Assembly: GCA_027484825.1 (NCBI GenBank)
Contig: JAIXSE010000016.1
Coordinates: forward strand, 248,001 to 312,000
DNA: 64,000 bases
Reading direction: 5' to 3'
Source: Rubrivivax sp.
Lineage (GTDB): Bacteria > Pseudomonadota > Gammaproteobacteria > Burkholderiales > Burkholderiaceae_C
Shown: positions 25,572-32,678 of the stretch, piece after piece
Position numbering within the stretch: position 1 is the first letter of the stretch
How the letters are laid out: the number at the start of each line of letters is the position of its first letter
Notes under the pieces: model-generated
The model's input: only the letters and a program-made list of their open reading frames with translations
Told to the model about the DNA's origin: nothing
Database searches by the model: none
Program-made: the position numbers and the translations under genes

Positions 25572-25591
25572 ACCTGTAAAGCCTTACAGGT
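25572..25591. promoter_or_regulatory. lux box (LuxR binding site)
   Basis: ACCTGTAAAGCCTTACAGGT is a perfect 8-bp inverted repeat with a four-base centre. Its outer seven bases on each side are identical to the Vibrio fischeri lux box (ACCTGTA-N6-TACAGGT). It overlaps the putative -35 TTTACA (25575-25580, minus strand), which stands 17 bases from the -10. Because the box overlaps rather than precedes the -35, LuxR could activate or repress. Confidence 0.85.
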
Positions 25592-25674
25592 CACGGCACC
25601 CGGTGGAGGGTTGATTTCCCTGGTAAGTTGGCCCATAGTCGGGCGCTTCATGACGCGGTTAAAAGAATTTACAA

Positions 25675-25688
25675 ATAAGCACGCTAAC
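25675..25688. promoter_or_regulatory. Phage operator before the 120-residue rightward gene
   Basis: ATAAGCACGCTAAC matches the operator core ATTAGCACGCTAAT at 12 of 14 bases and lies 40 bases before the ATG at 25728. Confidence 0.5.
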
Positions 25689-25727
25689 CAGAAGGGGCCC
25701 AGCGAAGTGCTTGGGGGAGGCTTCTGG

Positions 25728-26090
25728 ATGCCGGTGCCAATGGACTGGAAGCAGGCTGCGCGTCTGCGCTTCCAGCACGTTGCGTCGATGCGCGGAGAGG
25801 CATTCACGACGCCTATGGGCCAGTTCAAGTCGGGCACCACGACGTGGGCGGCAATGAACTCGCAAGACGCGGTTCACCTCACGTGGGAATGGGTTGTATC
25901 GTCGGATGACGACTTGCGCATGGACCTGCGGGACCCGCTGGCCGTCCGATCAAACTTGCGCCTTTATGACAGCGGTCCCAATGGCACCGTGTACCTGGAC
26001 CGACTCCGCGCTTCAATCGTCATGACTCGAATCTTGGTGAGCATGGATTGGCAAGAAAGCGTGCTTCGTGCGCTGAGCGCAAACCGCTGA
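25728..26090 (+). CDS. Hypothetical 120-residue protein of the immunity region
   Basis: I chose ATG 25728 because GGGGGAGG lies seven bases upstream; the longer frame from TTG 25611 lacks spacing and would bury an operator in the coding part. The product (MPVPMDWKQAARLRFQHVAS) has no recognised domain; the C-terminal half (DRLRASIVMTRILVSMDWQE) looks helical. It runs right, divergent from the LuxR-type gene with the lux box between them, and converges on the repressor gene. An immunity or antirepressor role is only suggested by place. Confidence 0.6.
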   Translation: MPVPMDWKQAARLRFQHVASMRGEAFTTPMGQFKSGTTTWAAMNSQDAVHLTWEWVVSSDDDLRMDLRDPLAVRSNLRLYDSGPNGTVYLDRLRASIVMTRILVSMDWQESVLRALSANR

Positions 26091-26107
26091 ACTGACTCGG
26101 GAGAGTC

Positions 26108-26650
26108 TCAAGACTTGGGGCGAGCTGCGCCTGCTCCGCTGAACTGCTCGTCAACAGCTTCGACAAAACGAGTGAACTGATCACTCTTCGTCACGGCATC
26201 CACACCTGCTGCCATCTGCAGCGCAACGCCCCGCCATGCGGTAGTCGTGGTGGGTACCGGTCCGGTGCCTGGGTTCGTTGCAATAGCCCCCTCGATCATT
26301 GCCTCGATGCGTTGTCGGAGGTCTTGATCCAGCGACCACCAGAGCTCAGCGTCGATTCGCTCGAATGGCCATTCAGGCTGTTCCAGCTTCGGAGCTTCTT
26401 CGCCCTGAGCGTCTACGCGGTAACGCGGGCCCATGCCGCGTGCAAGCCATAGAGCTCTGAAGGGCGAGCCCTCAGCTATGCCCTCGGCGGCTTCCATCTT
26501 CCCAATGCTCTTTATTTCCTTGGAGCCGTTGCCTAGCCATTGCGATACCACGGACCGCGACTGGCCGGACCGCTGTACCAGGTCGGTCGGGCCTAGGTTC
26601 ATTTCTCGCATGAACAGTTCCAGCCGTTCCTTTAGGGACATGTTCTCCAT
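26108..26650 (-). CDS. CI-like phage repressor lacking a peptidase domain
   Basis: A 180-residue protein with an N-terminal XRE-type helix-turn-helix (LGPTDLVQRSGQSRSVVSQWL) and a C-terminal part of about 100 residues without the Ser/Lys motifs of S24 self-cleaving repressors. It is divergent from a Cro-like gene across an operator region, the classical immunity layout. Without self-cleavage, induction must come through another route, for example an antirepressor. ATG 26650 and ATG 26641 are both possible starts. Confidence 0.85.
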   Translation of the reverse strand: MENMSLKERLELFMREMNLGPTDLVQRSGQSRSVVSQWLGNGSKEIKSIGKMEAAEGIAEGSPFRALWLARGMGPRYRVDAQGEEAPKLEQPEWPFERIDAELWWSLDQDLRQRIEAMIEGAIATNPGTGPVPTTTTAWRGVALQMAAGVDAVTKSDQFTRFVEAVDEQFSGAGAARPKS

Positions 26651-26675
26651 GGACGCGAATTTAGCCTACTTAAAG

Positions 26676-26721
26676 TTAAACGTGCTCATCACAATGCGCA
26701 TGCTTACGTGAGCATGCTAAT
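26676..26721. promoter_or_regulatory. Repressor/Cro operator region with cro promoter
   Basis: Two operator-like sites are visible: TTAAACGTGCTCAT (26676-26689), resembling the site at 24547, and GTGAGCATGCTAAT (26708-26721, 11 of 14). A -10 TAATAT at 26718-26723 overlaps the second and predicts a start of transcription at about 26730, the A of the cro ATG. Confidence 0.65.
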
Positions 26722-26729
26722 ATGAATGC

Positions 26730-27032
26730 ATGAGTAACCCCCACGACACCGCCCAAACGGGTGGGGACGACGAGGACATTGTCGAGACGGTTGAGACGAA
26801 GGCTGAGGTGATTCGAGTGTTCGGATCACACAGCCAGGCGCACAAGGCGCTGGGGATTTCCCAGTCCGCGTTGTCTCAGTGGCCTGAAGTGCTCGGTCGT
26901 CACCACAAGAACGTCGTCCTCGCCGCCCTGTACCCGGTGCTTGTGCGTAAGTACCGGCGGTTGTGGGACCGATACCAGCTGCTGCAGGGCAGCGCAGCAG
27001 TGCGCAGTCCTTCAGACGACTCACGGAGTTAG
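26730..27032 (+). CDS. Cro-like helix-turn-helix regulator
   Basis: A 100-residue protein with VIRVFGSHSQAHKALGISQS then ALSQWPEVL, a Cro-type helix-turn-helix of the YdaS/Cro kind. The first 25 residues are acidic. It opens the rightward operon, divergent from the repressor. No ribosome site is visible before the ATG and the likely transcription start coincides with it, so the mRNA may be leaderless. Confidence 0.8.
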   Translation: MSNPHDTAQTGGDDEDIVETVETKAEVIRVFGSHSQAHKALGISQSALSQWPEVLGRHHKNVVLAALYPVLVRKYRRLWDRYQLLQGSAAVRSPSDDSRS

Positions 27033-27035
27033 ATC

Positions 27036-27359
27036 ATGCGACCAAAGGGAGACATCCGGCAGGCCGTAGAGAGCTGCATCCCGCTATCGGGACAAGGCGA
27101 CGCGGTCACCTGGAGGGACGTGGCTGCGCAGTTGCACAGCCGTAGGCTTGTGGACTGCAATGCTCCGTCCGAAGTTCGGATAGTTCGCCGAACCGTTGAA
27201 AACATGGCGACTGCGGGTGAGGTCCTGCGCGTTGGGAAACGTGCCGTGCCCGGTGCCCGCCGACAGATGACCACGTATGCCCGCCAATCGAGCTGGGCAA
27301 CAGCACCGTTCGGAAACGATTTGGGCGGCGTCATGCGCTCCTGGATCGCGTCAGTCTGA
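27036..27359 (+). CDS. Hypothetical phage protein, possible winged helix
   Basis: A 107-residue basic protein (MRPKGDIRQAVESCIPLSGQ); the segment VTWRDVAAQLHSRRLVDCNA then VRRTVENMATAGEVLRVGKR reads like a winged helix. It lies between cro and the replication gene, so a role in replication initiation or regulation is plausible but unproven. Confidence 0.65.
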   Translation: MRPKGDIRQAVESCIPLSGQGDAVTWRDVAAQLHSRRLVDCNAPSEVRIVRRTVENMATAGEVLRVGKRAVPGARRQMTTYARQSSWATAPFGNDLGGVMRSWIASV

Positions 27360-27415
27360 ATCACTAAGGGGAGTCGCATGCTGAGGAAAGATGGAATGCG
27401 CCGAGGAGCGCAGCG

Positions 27416-30085
27416 ATGAGTCTCGTCCCTATTGATTTCGTTCGCCTGAACGATGAGCTATTGCGCAACGTTGAGCATTACCTAGCGAAGTGGTTGCCGG
27501 CGGGGAAAGAGCGCAACGGCCGGTGGTACGTCGGGGACTTCGATGGAAGCCCGGGCAAGTCGGCGAACGTGAATATGGAGACGGGCCAGTGGGTTGACAA
27601 CGGGTCGGCAGACGACGTCGGCAAAGACCTTGTGAGCCTGTACGCACGCATCTTCAATATGAGCAACGGCCAAGCGGCGCTTGCGCTCATGGAGGAATTG
27701 GGCTGGAGTGACGCGTCCGGCAGCAACGCCCGCCGAGTGCAGGCGCCTGCACAGCGTGATCAGGTCAATCGCGCTGCGCCTGCGCCAGCCAAGGATGGGG
27801 CAGGTGCAGCGGATAAGCGCAAATCGAACTGGCAAGCAATTACTCCTGTGCCGCCTCATGCACCTGAGCCGGAATTCAGACATGGATACAGGGATTCCAC
27901 TAAGGGCGATGCTTGGGTGGAGCAGTGGCCCACCCGCACGTGGCGCTATGAGTTCGAGGGGCAGCTGTATGGATACGTTGCCCGCTTCGAGCGGGAGAAC
28001 AGCAAAGGGGAGATCGTCAAGGACACTTTGCCTCTGACGTGGTGCACCGATCTCTCAGATGGTCGAGGGCTTCAGCGGTGGCATTGGAAGATGTGGGAGG
28101 ACCCTCGTCCACTCTATGTTCCTGCGACTGTTCTCAGTCATGACGGCACGTTGCCGGTGGTTGTGGTCGAGGGCGAGAAGTGTGCCGAGGCAGGCTTCGA
28201 GCTCCTGGGGCATGAGTTCGATTTCGTGAGCTGGCCGGGCGGATGCAAGACCTGGTCGAAGGCGAATTGGGTGCCCTTGGCGGGGCGCACCGTATACCTC
28301 TGGCCAGATGCCGATGCACAACATGAGCGGCTGACCAAGAAAGAAAAAGACAACGGGGTTGATCCGAGCACCAAGCCGCTTCTGCCGCTCAACAAGCAGC
28401 CTGGCTACCTTGCCATGGCGGAGATCGGAACGCTCCTGCAGGCGAAGTACGGTTGCAAGGTCTACATCTGCCAGATTGGGAAACCCGGCGAGAAGCCGGC
28501 GGGTTGGGACATTGCCGACGCAATCGACCAGTTCAACTGGGGCCCCGACAAGGTCCGAGACTTCATTCGATCTGCGGCAGCGTTCGTCAGCCACCACGAT
28601 GAGGCACGGGCAAAAGTCGCTTCTACCCCATCCGACGCTGGCGCGGGCCCCGAGGGGGAGGTTGAGAGCTGGCGATCCAAGGTTTTCACGACTGGCTCGG
28701 GGGCGTACAAGGCGTGCCGGGAAAACATCGTGCTCGCGTGCGACGGCGTCCCGGAGCTCAGGATTCCAGGCGATGACCGCTTGAAGGGGGTGATTGCGTT
28801 CAATGAATTCACCAATGAGGTGATGAAGCTCAAGGAACCTCCCTGGGGCACGGAAGCCGGCCGCTGGCTGGAAGAGGATGAGCTTGAACTCGGCAACTGG
28901 CTTTCGCGAGAACTCTGGTTGCCGCCAATGCCACGCGGCACGCTTGAAGAGGCTGTGCTCATGGTATCGAAGCGCCACAAATACCATCCAGTGCGGCAGC
29001 AATTGGAGGGGTTGCGAGGGTCTTGGGACGGTGTTCCCCGCCTGGCAACGTGGCTGCGCCGCGTCTGCATGGAAGAGGATGAGTTCGACGATAACGATCC
29101 GCTGCAGCAATACCTCGCCCGTGTGGGGACATGGTTCGTCATGGCGATGTGCGCTCGCGTGCTGCCAGAGCTTAGGTTGGCGAACGGGGATCTGTACCAA
29201 GGCAAGGGCACCAAGTTCGATTACATGCTCGTGCTTGAGGGCGGGCAGGGCTGGGGGAAGTCGACCATCCCGAAGATCCTCGCGGGAGACGATTACTTTG
29301 CCGACACCGGTCTGATCCTGGGCGAAAAAGACAGCTATCAGAACATTCAGGGGATCTGGGTGTATGAGTGGGGCGAGCTGGACTCCATGGCCAAGGCCGA
29401 GGTCACCAAGGTGAAGCAGTTTGTTGCTTCGCCGAAGGACCGATTCCGGGCCACATTCGACCGAAGGCCGAAGGACTACCCGCGGCAAGTTGTGTTTGTC
29501 GGGACGACCAACGAAGACCACTACCTGACGGACCTGACGGGCAACCGTCGGTTTTGGCCTGTGCGTCTGGATGGGCCCGCAGACCTGAACTGGCTGAGAG
29601 CAAATCGGGATCAGATGCTGGCTGAAGCAATGGTGATGCTTGAGCGGAAAGACCGCTTCTTCCCCACAGCCTCCGAGCAGCGAAAGCTCTTTGATCCCCA
29701 GCAGAGCAAGCGGGTCGTCGAAAACTCGGTGGATCAGGCCATCCGGGCGTATCTCTATGACGAAAACCAGCGAGCTCCCATGAACGGGGTGAAGGGCACC
29801 GAGGTCACCAAGATCACTCTCAAGGAGTTGCTAGACCGAATCAACTATCCGCTGGACAAGCAGACGCCAGCAGTCGTCAAGCAGGCCAGCTCATCACTGG
29901 GCCGACTTGGCTGGTCGCCGGACGAGCGCCCCAGTGCGAAGGAATCTGGCGATCCCGCGCGTCCGCGCTACTACGTGCGCCCGAAACCATCAAGGCCGCA
30001 ACGGTCGGTTGGCGAAGACGCGATTCTTGAAACCCGCCCCGCGCAGGGCGATGAAGCTACGGAATATGAGCACATCCCGTTCTGA
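27416..30085 (+). CDS. Phage primase/helicase with Toprim-like and VapE-type ATPase domains
   Basis: The 889-residue protein has a Toprim-like region (VVVVEGEKCAEAGFELLG, then YLWPDADAQHE) in its first half. The second half is a virulence-associated-E P-loop ATPase: Walker A in LEGGQGWGKSTIPKIL, the Walker B region IWVYEWGELDSMAKAE and VVFVGTTNEDHYLTDLTGNR. This architecture is usual in the replication genes of temperate phages. GAGGAG precedes the ATG. A low-complexity linker (residues about 105-150) contains one perfect dispersed palindrome (VQAPA). Confidence 0.88.
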   Translation: MSLVPIDFVRLNDELLRNVEHYLAKWLPAGKERNGRWYVGDFDGSPGKSANVNMETGQWVDNGSADDVGKDLVSLYARIFNMSNGQAALALMEELGWSDASGSNARRVQAPAQRDQVNRAAPAPAKDGAGAADKRKSNWQAITPVPPHAPEPEFRHGYRDSTKGDAWVEQWPTRTWRYEFEGQLYGYVARFERENSKGEIVKDTLPLTWCTDLSDGRGLQRWHWKMWEDPRPLYVPATVLSHDGTLPVVVVEGEKCAEAGFELLGHEFDFVSWPGGCKTWSKANWVPLAGRTVYLWPDADAQHERLTKKEKDNGVDPSTKPLLPLNKQPGYLAMAEIGTLLQAKYGCKVYICQIGKPGEKPAGWDIADAIDQFNWGPDKVRDFIRSAAAFVSHHDEARAKVASTPSDAGAGPEGEVESWRSKVFTTGSGAYKACRENIVLACDGVPELRIPGDDRLKGVIAFNEFTNEVMKLKEPPWGTEAGRWLEEDELELGNWLSRELWLPPMPRGTLEEAVLMVSKRHKYHPVRQQLEGLRGSWDGVPRLATWLRRVCMEEDEFDDNDPLQQYLARVGTWFVMAMCARVLPELRLANGDLYQGKGTKFDYMLVLEGGQGWGKSTIPKILAGDDYFADTGLILGEKDSYQNIQGIWVYEWGELDSMAKAEVTKVKQFVASPKDRFRATFDRRPKDYPRQVVFVGTTNEDHYLTDLTGNRRFWPVRLDGPADLNWLRANRDQMLAEAMVMLERKDRFFPTASEQRKLFDPQQSKRVVENSVDQAIRAYLYDENQRAPMNGVKGTEVTKITLKELLDRINYPLDKQTPAVVKQASSSLGRLGWSPDERPSAKESGDPARPRYYVRPKPSRPQRSVGEDAILETRPAQGDEATEYEHIPF
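27737..27752. repeat. Dispersed 16-bp palindrome copy 4
   Basis: GTGCAGGCGCCTGCAC, perfect; in the linker of the primase/helicase gene. Confidence 0.9.
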
Positions 30086-30281
30086 CCAGCGATCGGTGCG
30101 CGCGCCGGAAAAGGTCACGGGCAGCCTCATCAGCATGCCTATGTAGTGAGCTTGCGACCAGGCGCGCCTGGCTGTCCGTCGTGTCCACGTGAATTTTGAG
30201 ATTCACCAGCTCTTTGCCGATGCAACTGCTGGTGATGTTGGCGGAGCCTTGCCCGAAATTCACGGTCCGGCTGTCCTTCAT
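30057..30281 (-). CDS. Possible antisense small protein in the gap after the primase/helicase
   Basis: The 283-base gap 30086-30368 has no rightward gene. On the minus strand an ATG at 30281 opens a 74-residue frame (MKDSRTVNFGQGSANITSSC start) with a balanced, protein-like composition. It overlaps the primase/helicase end by 29 bases. No ribosome site precedes it, and it opposes the operon, so it may be chance. Confidence 0.28.
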   Translation of the reverse strand: MKDSRTVNFGQGSANITSSCIGKELVNLKIHVDTTDSQARLVASSLHRHADEAARDLFRRAHRSLVRTGCAHIP

Positions 30282-30368
30282 AGACGTTGGGCGGGTGGGC
30301 GCAGGCACGTACAGACACGCGCGCCCAATGCGACTCACCTTCTCACGATTCATGGAAAGAAGGAGGAC

Positions 30369-30707
30369 ATGATGGACAGGAAGAAAAGCTGGGAATGGAT
30401 GAAAGAGCACATGCCGACTGTCGTCGCCATGTTGCGCGAGTACCGCGACCTTGGGGAAGGCGCCTTTGTGGATCGGTGCTGGCATAACGGGGTCGTGCTC
30501 GGACTGCCGAACTGGCTCTATGCCCGCGAGGGCGTGATCGCTGTTGGCGTCCCTTTCGACGGACCACGGCCTCCCATCCTCGGATCCATGGAGCAGTGCG
30601 AGCTCGCTAGGAGCGGCGTCCTGCTACAACTCGCCCCCCTTGGGTTTGACCTGGCTGAGAAGAAGCGCAACGCTCGCGCAACAGGAGGCATCAATGGCGC
30701 GCATTGA
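30369..30707 (+). CDS. Hypothetical phage protein
   Basis: AAGGAGGAC precedes the ATG at 30369. The 112-residue product (MMDRKKSWEWMKEHMPTVVA) has a helical N-terminus and a beta-like middle with Trp and Pro (GVVLGLPNWLYAREGVIAVG). It resembles small phage proteins preceding a Q-like gene. Its end overlaps the next start. Confidence 0.7.
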   Translation: MMDRKKSWEWMKEHMPTVVAMLREYRDLGEGAFVDRCWHNGVVLGLPNWLYAREGVIAVGVPFDGPRPPILGSMEQCELARSGVLLQLAPLGFDLAEKKRNARATGGINGAH

Positions 30708-31167
30708 AGACATTGAGCGCCGGCTGCTCAATTGGTCACGCTGGAAGCACGGTGCAGGCGCTCGGGGGCTTGGATATGCCCGCGTGAATCTCGCAATGGT
30801 GGTTGTGGACGGTGGGCAGGAGCGCGATTCGATCATCCCGACGGATGACTGTGAGGCACAGGACACCGATGCGGCCGTGATGACATTGCCTAGCGAACTC
30901 CGAGCAACCGTTGAGGTGTTCTACGTGCACGGCGGGACGATGGCGGCGAAGGCAAAGATTCTGTGCTGTACGGAGCCGACGATCCGGAACCGCATTGGCA
31001 AGGCCCACCCCATGATTCAGACGGCCCTTGCCGATCTAGCTGCGAAGCGCCGGGCGCGCCGGGCACTTGTCGAGGCAGGGCAGGCCAGCGCGAGGCCAAA
31101 GGGCTCCGTATCCGATGAGACCTTCGTGGATCAGATGAAGCGCATCCAGGCGCGGCGGGGGTTTTAA
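30694..31167 (+). CDS. Q-like antitermination protein
   Basis: AGGAGG lies before ATG 30694. The 157 residues begin MARIEDIERRLLNWSRWKHG, typical of phage late antiterminators, with a helix-turn-helix-like part (MAAKAKILCCTEPTIRNRIG). It lies just before a strong terminator and the late genes, as lambda Q does. It would load onto RNA polymerase to read through the terminator at 31247. Confidence 0.75.
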   Translation: MARIEDIERRLLNWSRWKHGAGARGLGYARVNLAMVVVDGGQERDSIIPTDDCEAQDTDAAVMTLPSELRATVEVFYVHGGTMAAKAKILCCTEPTIRNRIGKAHPMIQTALADLAAKRRARRALVEAGQASARPKGSVSDETFVDQMKRIQARRGF

Positions 31168-31246
31168 GGATTTTCGGCTTTCGGTACATTTCTGGCACGT
31201 TGAACGAACGCAAGCGCTTTTACTCCCTGAGCGCTGTCAACGCTTC

Positions 31247-31283
31247 GGGCCCGGCACTAACCATGTCGGGCCCCTTCTTTTTG
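31247..31283 (+). terminator. tR'-like terminator before the late genes
   Basis: GGGCCCG and CGGGCCC form a 7-bp stem with a 13-base loop, followed by CTTCTTTTT. It separates the Q-like gene from the late operon, the place where antitermination would act. Confidence 0.8.
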
Positions 31284-31291
31284 GGGTCGTC

Positions 31292-31885
31292 ATGGGCGTG
31301 AACATCAGCCTCAATACCAATGCGTCATCGGTGGCGATGGAACTCATGGCTGCGGCCCAGGACATGAAGACCACTGCAACCGTGCGCGCCCTTAACAAGA
31401 TGGGTCAGCAGGTCATTACTGCAATACCCAAAGGTATGCGGCAGGTTGGCTACAAGCTGAAAGCAGCGGACGTCAAGAAGGGGCTTCGTCTTCGTCGGGC
31501 CTCACCCAGCGAGCTTCGCGTAGTGATCACTGCGAGTGGACGACCTCTGCCGCTGATCAGGTATGGGGCACGGCAAACGCTCAAGGGCGTATCGGTCGAT
31601 GTGCTCAACGGGCGGAAGGTCATCGCGCACGCGTTCATATCCACCATGCCTAGTGGTCACCAGGGCGTCTTTGTCCGCGAGGACGGTGGGCGTCACAAGA
31701 AGGTGATGCGCGACGGTAAGGCGCGGTGGACTCAGCTTCCAATCAGGGAACTGTTCGGCCCTGCGATTCCTGATGGTGTGGCCAACGCCCAGGTGCAGGA
31801 GACGCTGGCTACCCTGGTGCAAGAGAAGTTCCCGGCTCTGCTCGAACACGAGAGCGCCTGGCTGGCGAGGTCGAAGGGTCGGTGA
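31292..31885 (+). CDS. Minor tail protein Z-like (tail completion)
   Basis: A 197-residue protein with the layout of prophage minor tail protein Z/GPZ: a helical start (TTATVRALNKMGQQVITAIP), a basic middle and IRELFGPAIPDGVANAQVQE near the end. It is unusually placed as first late gene, before the terminase. The ribosome site is weak. Confidence 0.65.
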   Translation: MGVNISLNTNASSVAMELMAAAQDMKTTATVRALNKMGQQVITAIPKGMRQVGYKLKAADVKKGLRLRRASPSELRVVITASGRPLPLIRYGARQTLKGVSVDVLNGRKVIAHAFISTMPSGHQGVFVREDGGRHKKVMRDGKARWTQLPIRELFGPAIPDGVANAQVQETLATLVQEKFPALLEHESAWLARSKGR

Positions 31886-31886
31886 G

Positions 31887-31902
31887 GTGCAGGCGCATGC
31901 AC
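31887..31902. repeat. Dispersed 16-bp palindrome copy 5
   Basis: GTGCAGGCGCATGCAC, one mismatch; intergenic, just after the tail-Z-like stop. Confidence 0.8.
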
Positions 31903-32040
31903 TGGCCCCGGCGGTTGGGCGGGTCCCTCCTGGACCTGATACCCAGCGGGCACGAAGACCGCGAAATTTCTCTACTGTCCAGCGGCCATGGGGGGCCATA
32001 AGGGACGGTCCTCTCTAGCAACAATCCCCAGGAGAAAACC

Positions 32041-32316
32041 ATGGAAAACCAACACCGGAAGATCTCCGGCTATCGTGAGCTGTCAGCCGAAGAAATCGAG
32101 CTGATGAACGAGGTGAAGGCGTTGGGGCCGCAGATCGAAGCTGTCTGCGACAAGATCCAAGCCCATATCTTTGCGCAGCGCCAGACTGCAGACGCGGATG
32201 AACTGGCGCGATTGAACAAGGCTGATCCGGAGCGCTGGGCTGCATGGGGGCGCGACTCGATGCAAGCCAATCTGATGTACCTGACTCGGGCAATCGCTCA
32301 GCCCACGTTCTTCTGA
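32041..32316 (+). CDS. Acb2/Tad1-type hairpin protein, predicted anti-CBASS cyclic-nucleotide sponge
   Basis: The 91-residue protein reads KISGYRELSAEEIELMNEVK at the start and ends AWGRDSMQANLMYLTRAIAQ-PTFF, the two most conserved parts of the Acb2/Tad1 hairpin family. Acb2 proteins sequester cyclic di- and trinucleotides made by CBASS defence. CAGGAGAAAACC precedes the ATG. The gene stands alone between the tail-Z-like gene and packaging genes, typical of a small anti-defence insertion. The call is by pattern recall and needs a profile search. Confidence 0.68.
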   Translation: MENQHRKISGYRELSAEEIELMNEVKALGPQIEAVCDKIQAHIFAQRQTADADELARLNKADPERWAAWGRDSMQANLMYLTRAIAQPTFF

Positions 32317-32329
32317 ACAGGAGGATTCG

Positions 32330-32677
32330 ATGCGTCTCGATCCTCGATACATCGTCTTGAAGATCAAGGACATCGAGTCCTCGCCGCTCACCATTGCTGA
32401 GCGTAAGACGCTCAGCTACCTGTGCGACCGAATCATGCTCAGCAGGTACATGGCAGGCAGGGGAATCCTTCAGTGCGTCGTGGTGGAAAGCGATTGGCCG
32501 GAGTACGACCCGGTGATTGCGATGCTGCGTATGCGCGTGGAAGGATCGTTCACCACGGCGAAGAAGCCACACCTCTGGCGGCGGATCCTGATGGCCAGGG
32601 ACCATTACAGAGTGCTTCGGCTGCACGCTTCCCGCTGGGAGGCGATCCAACTTGCAGTGCAATTTGCACGGCTCTGA
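32330..32677 (+). CDS. Hypothetical phage protein
   Basis: A 115-residue basic protein (MRLDPRYIVLKIKDIESSPL). AGGAGG precedes the ATG, and it is 13 bases after the Acb2-like gene, so both are probably co-expressed. It is rich in Arg/Trp/Tyr in the C-terminal half (HLWRRILMARDHYRVLRLHA). No family recognised. Confidence 0.65.
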   Translation: MRLDPRYIVLKIKDIESSPLTIAERKTLSYLCDRIMLSRYMAGRGILQCVVVESDWPEYDPVIAMLRMRVEGSFTTAKKPHLWRRILMARDHYRVLRLHASRWEAIQLAVQFARL

Positions 32678-32678
32678 C

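Noticed and set aside
25572-25591. The ACCTGTAA/TTACAGGT inverted repeat read as a terminator hairpin
   Set aside because: No T run follows on either strand, and the outer bases equal a lux box beside a LuxR-type gene.
25611-25727. Upstream extension of the 120-residue gene to TTG 25611
   Set aside because: The purine-rich site abuts the TTG without spacing, while ATG 25728 has an ideal ribosome site; the extension would place an operator inside the gene.
30189-30368. Upstream extension of the 112-residue gene to 30189
   Set aside because: AAGGAGGAC just before ATG 30369 marks the start; the extension is low in protein character.
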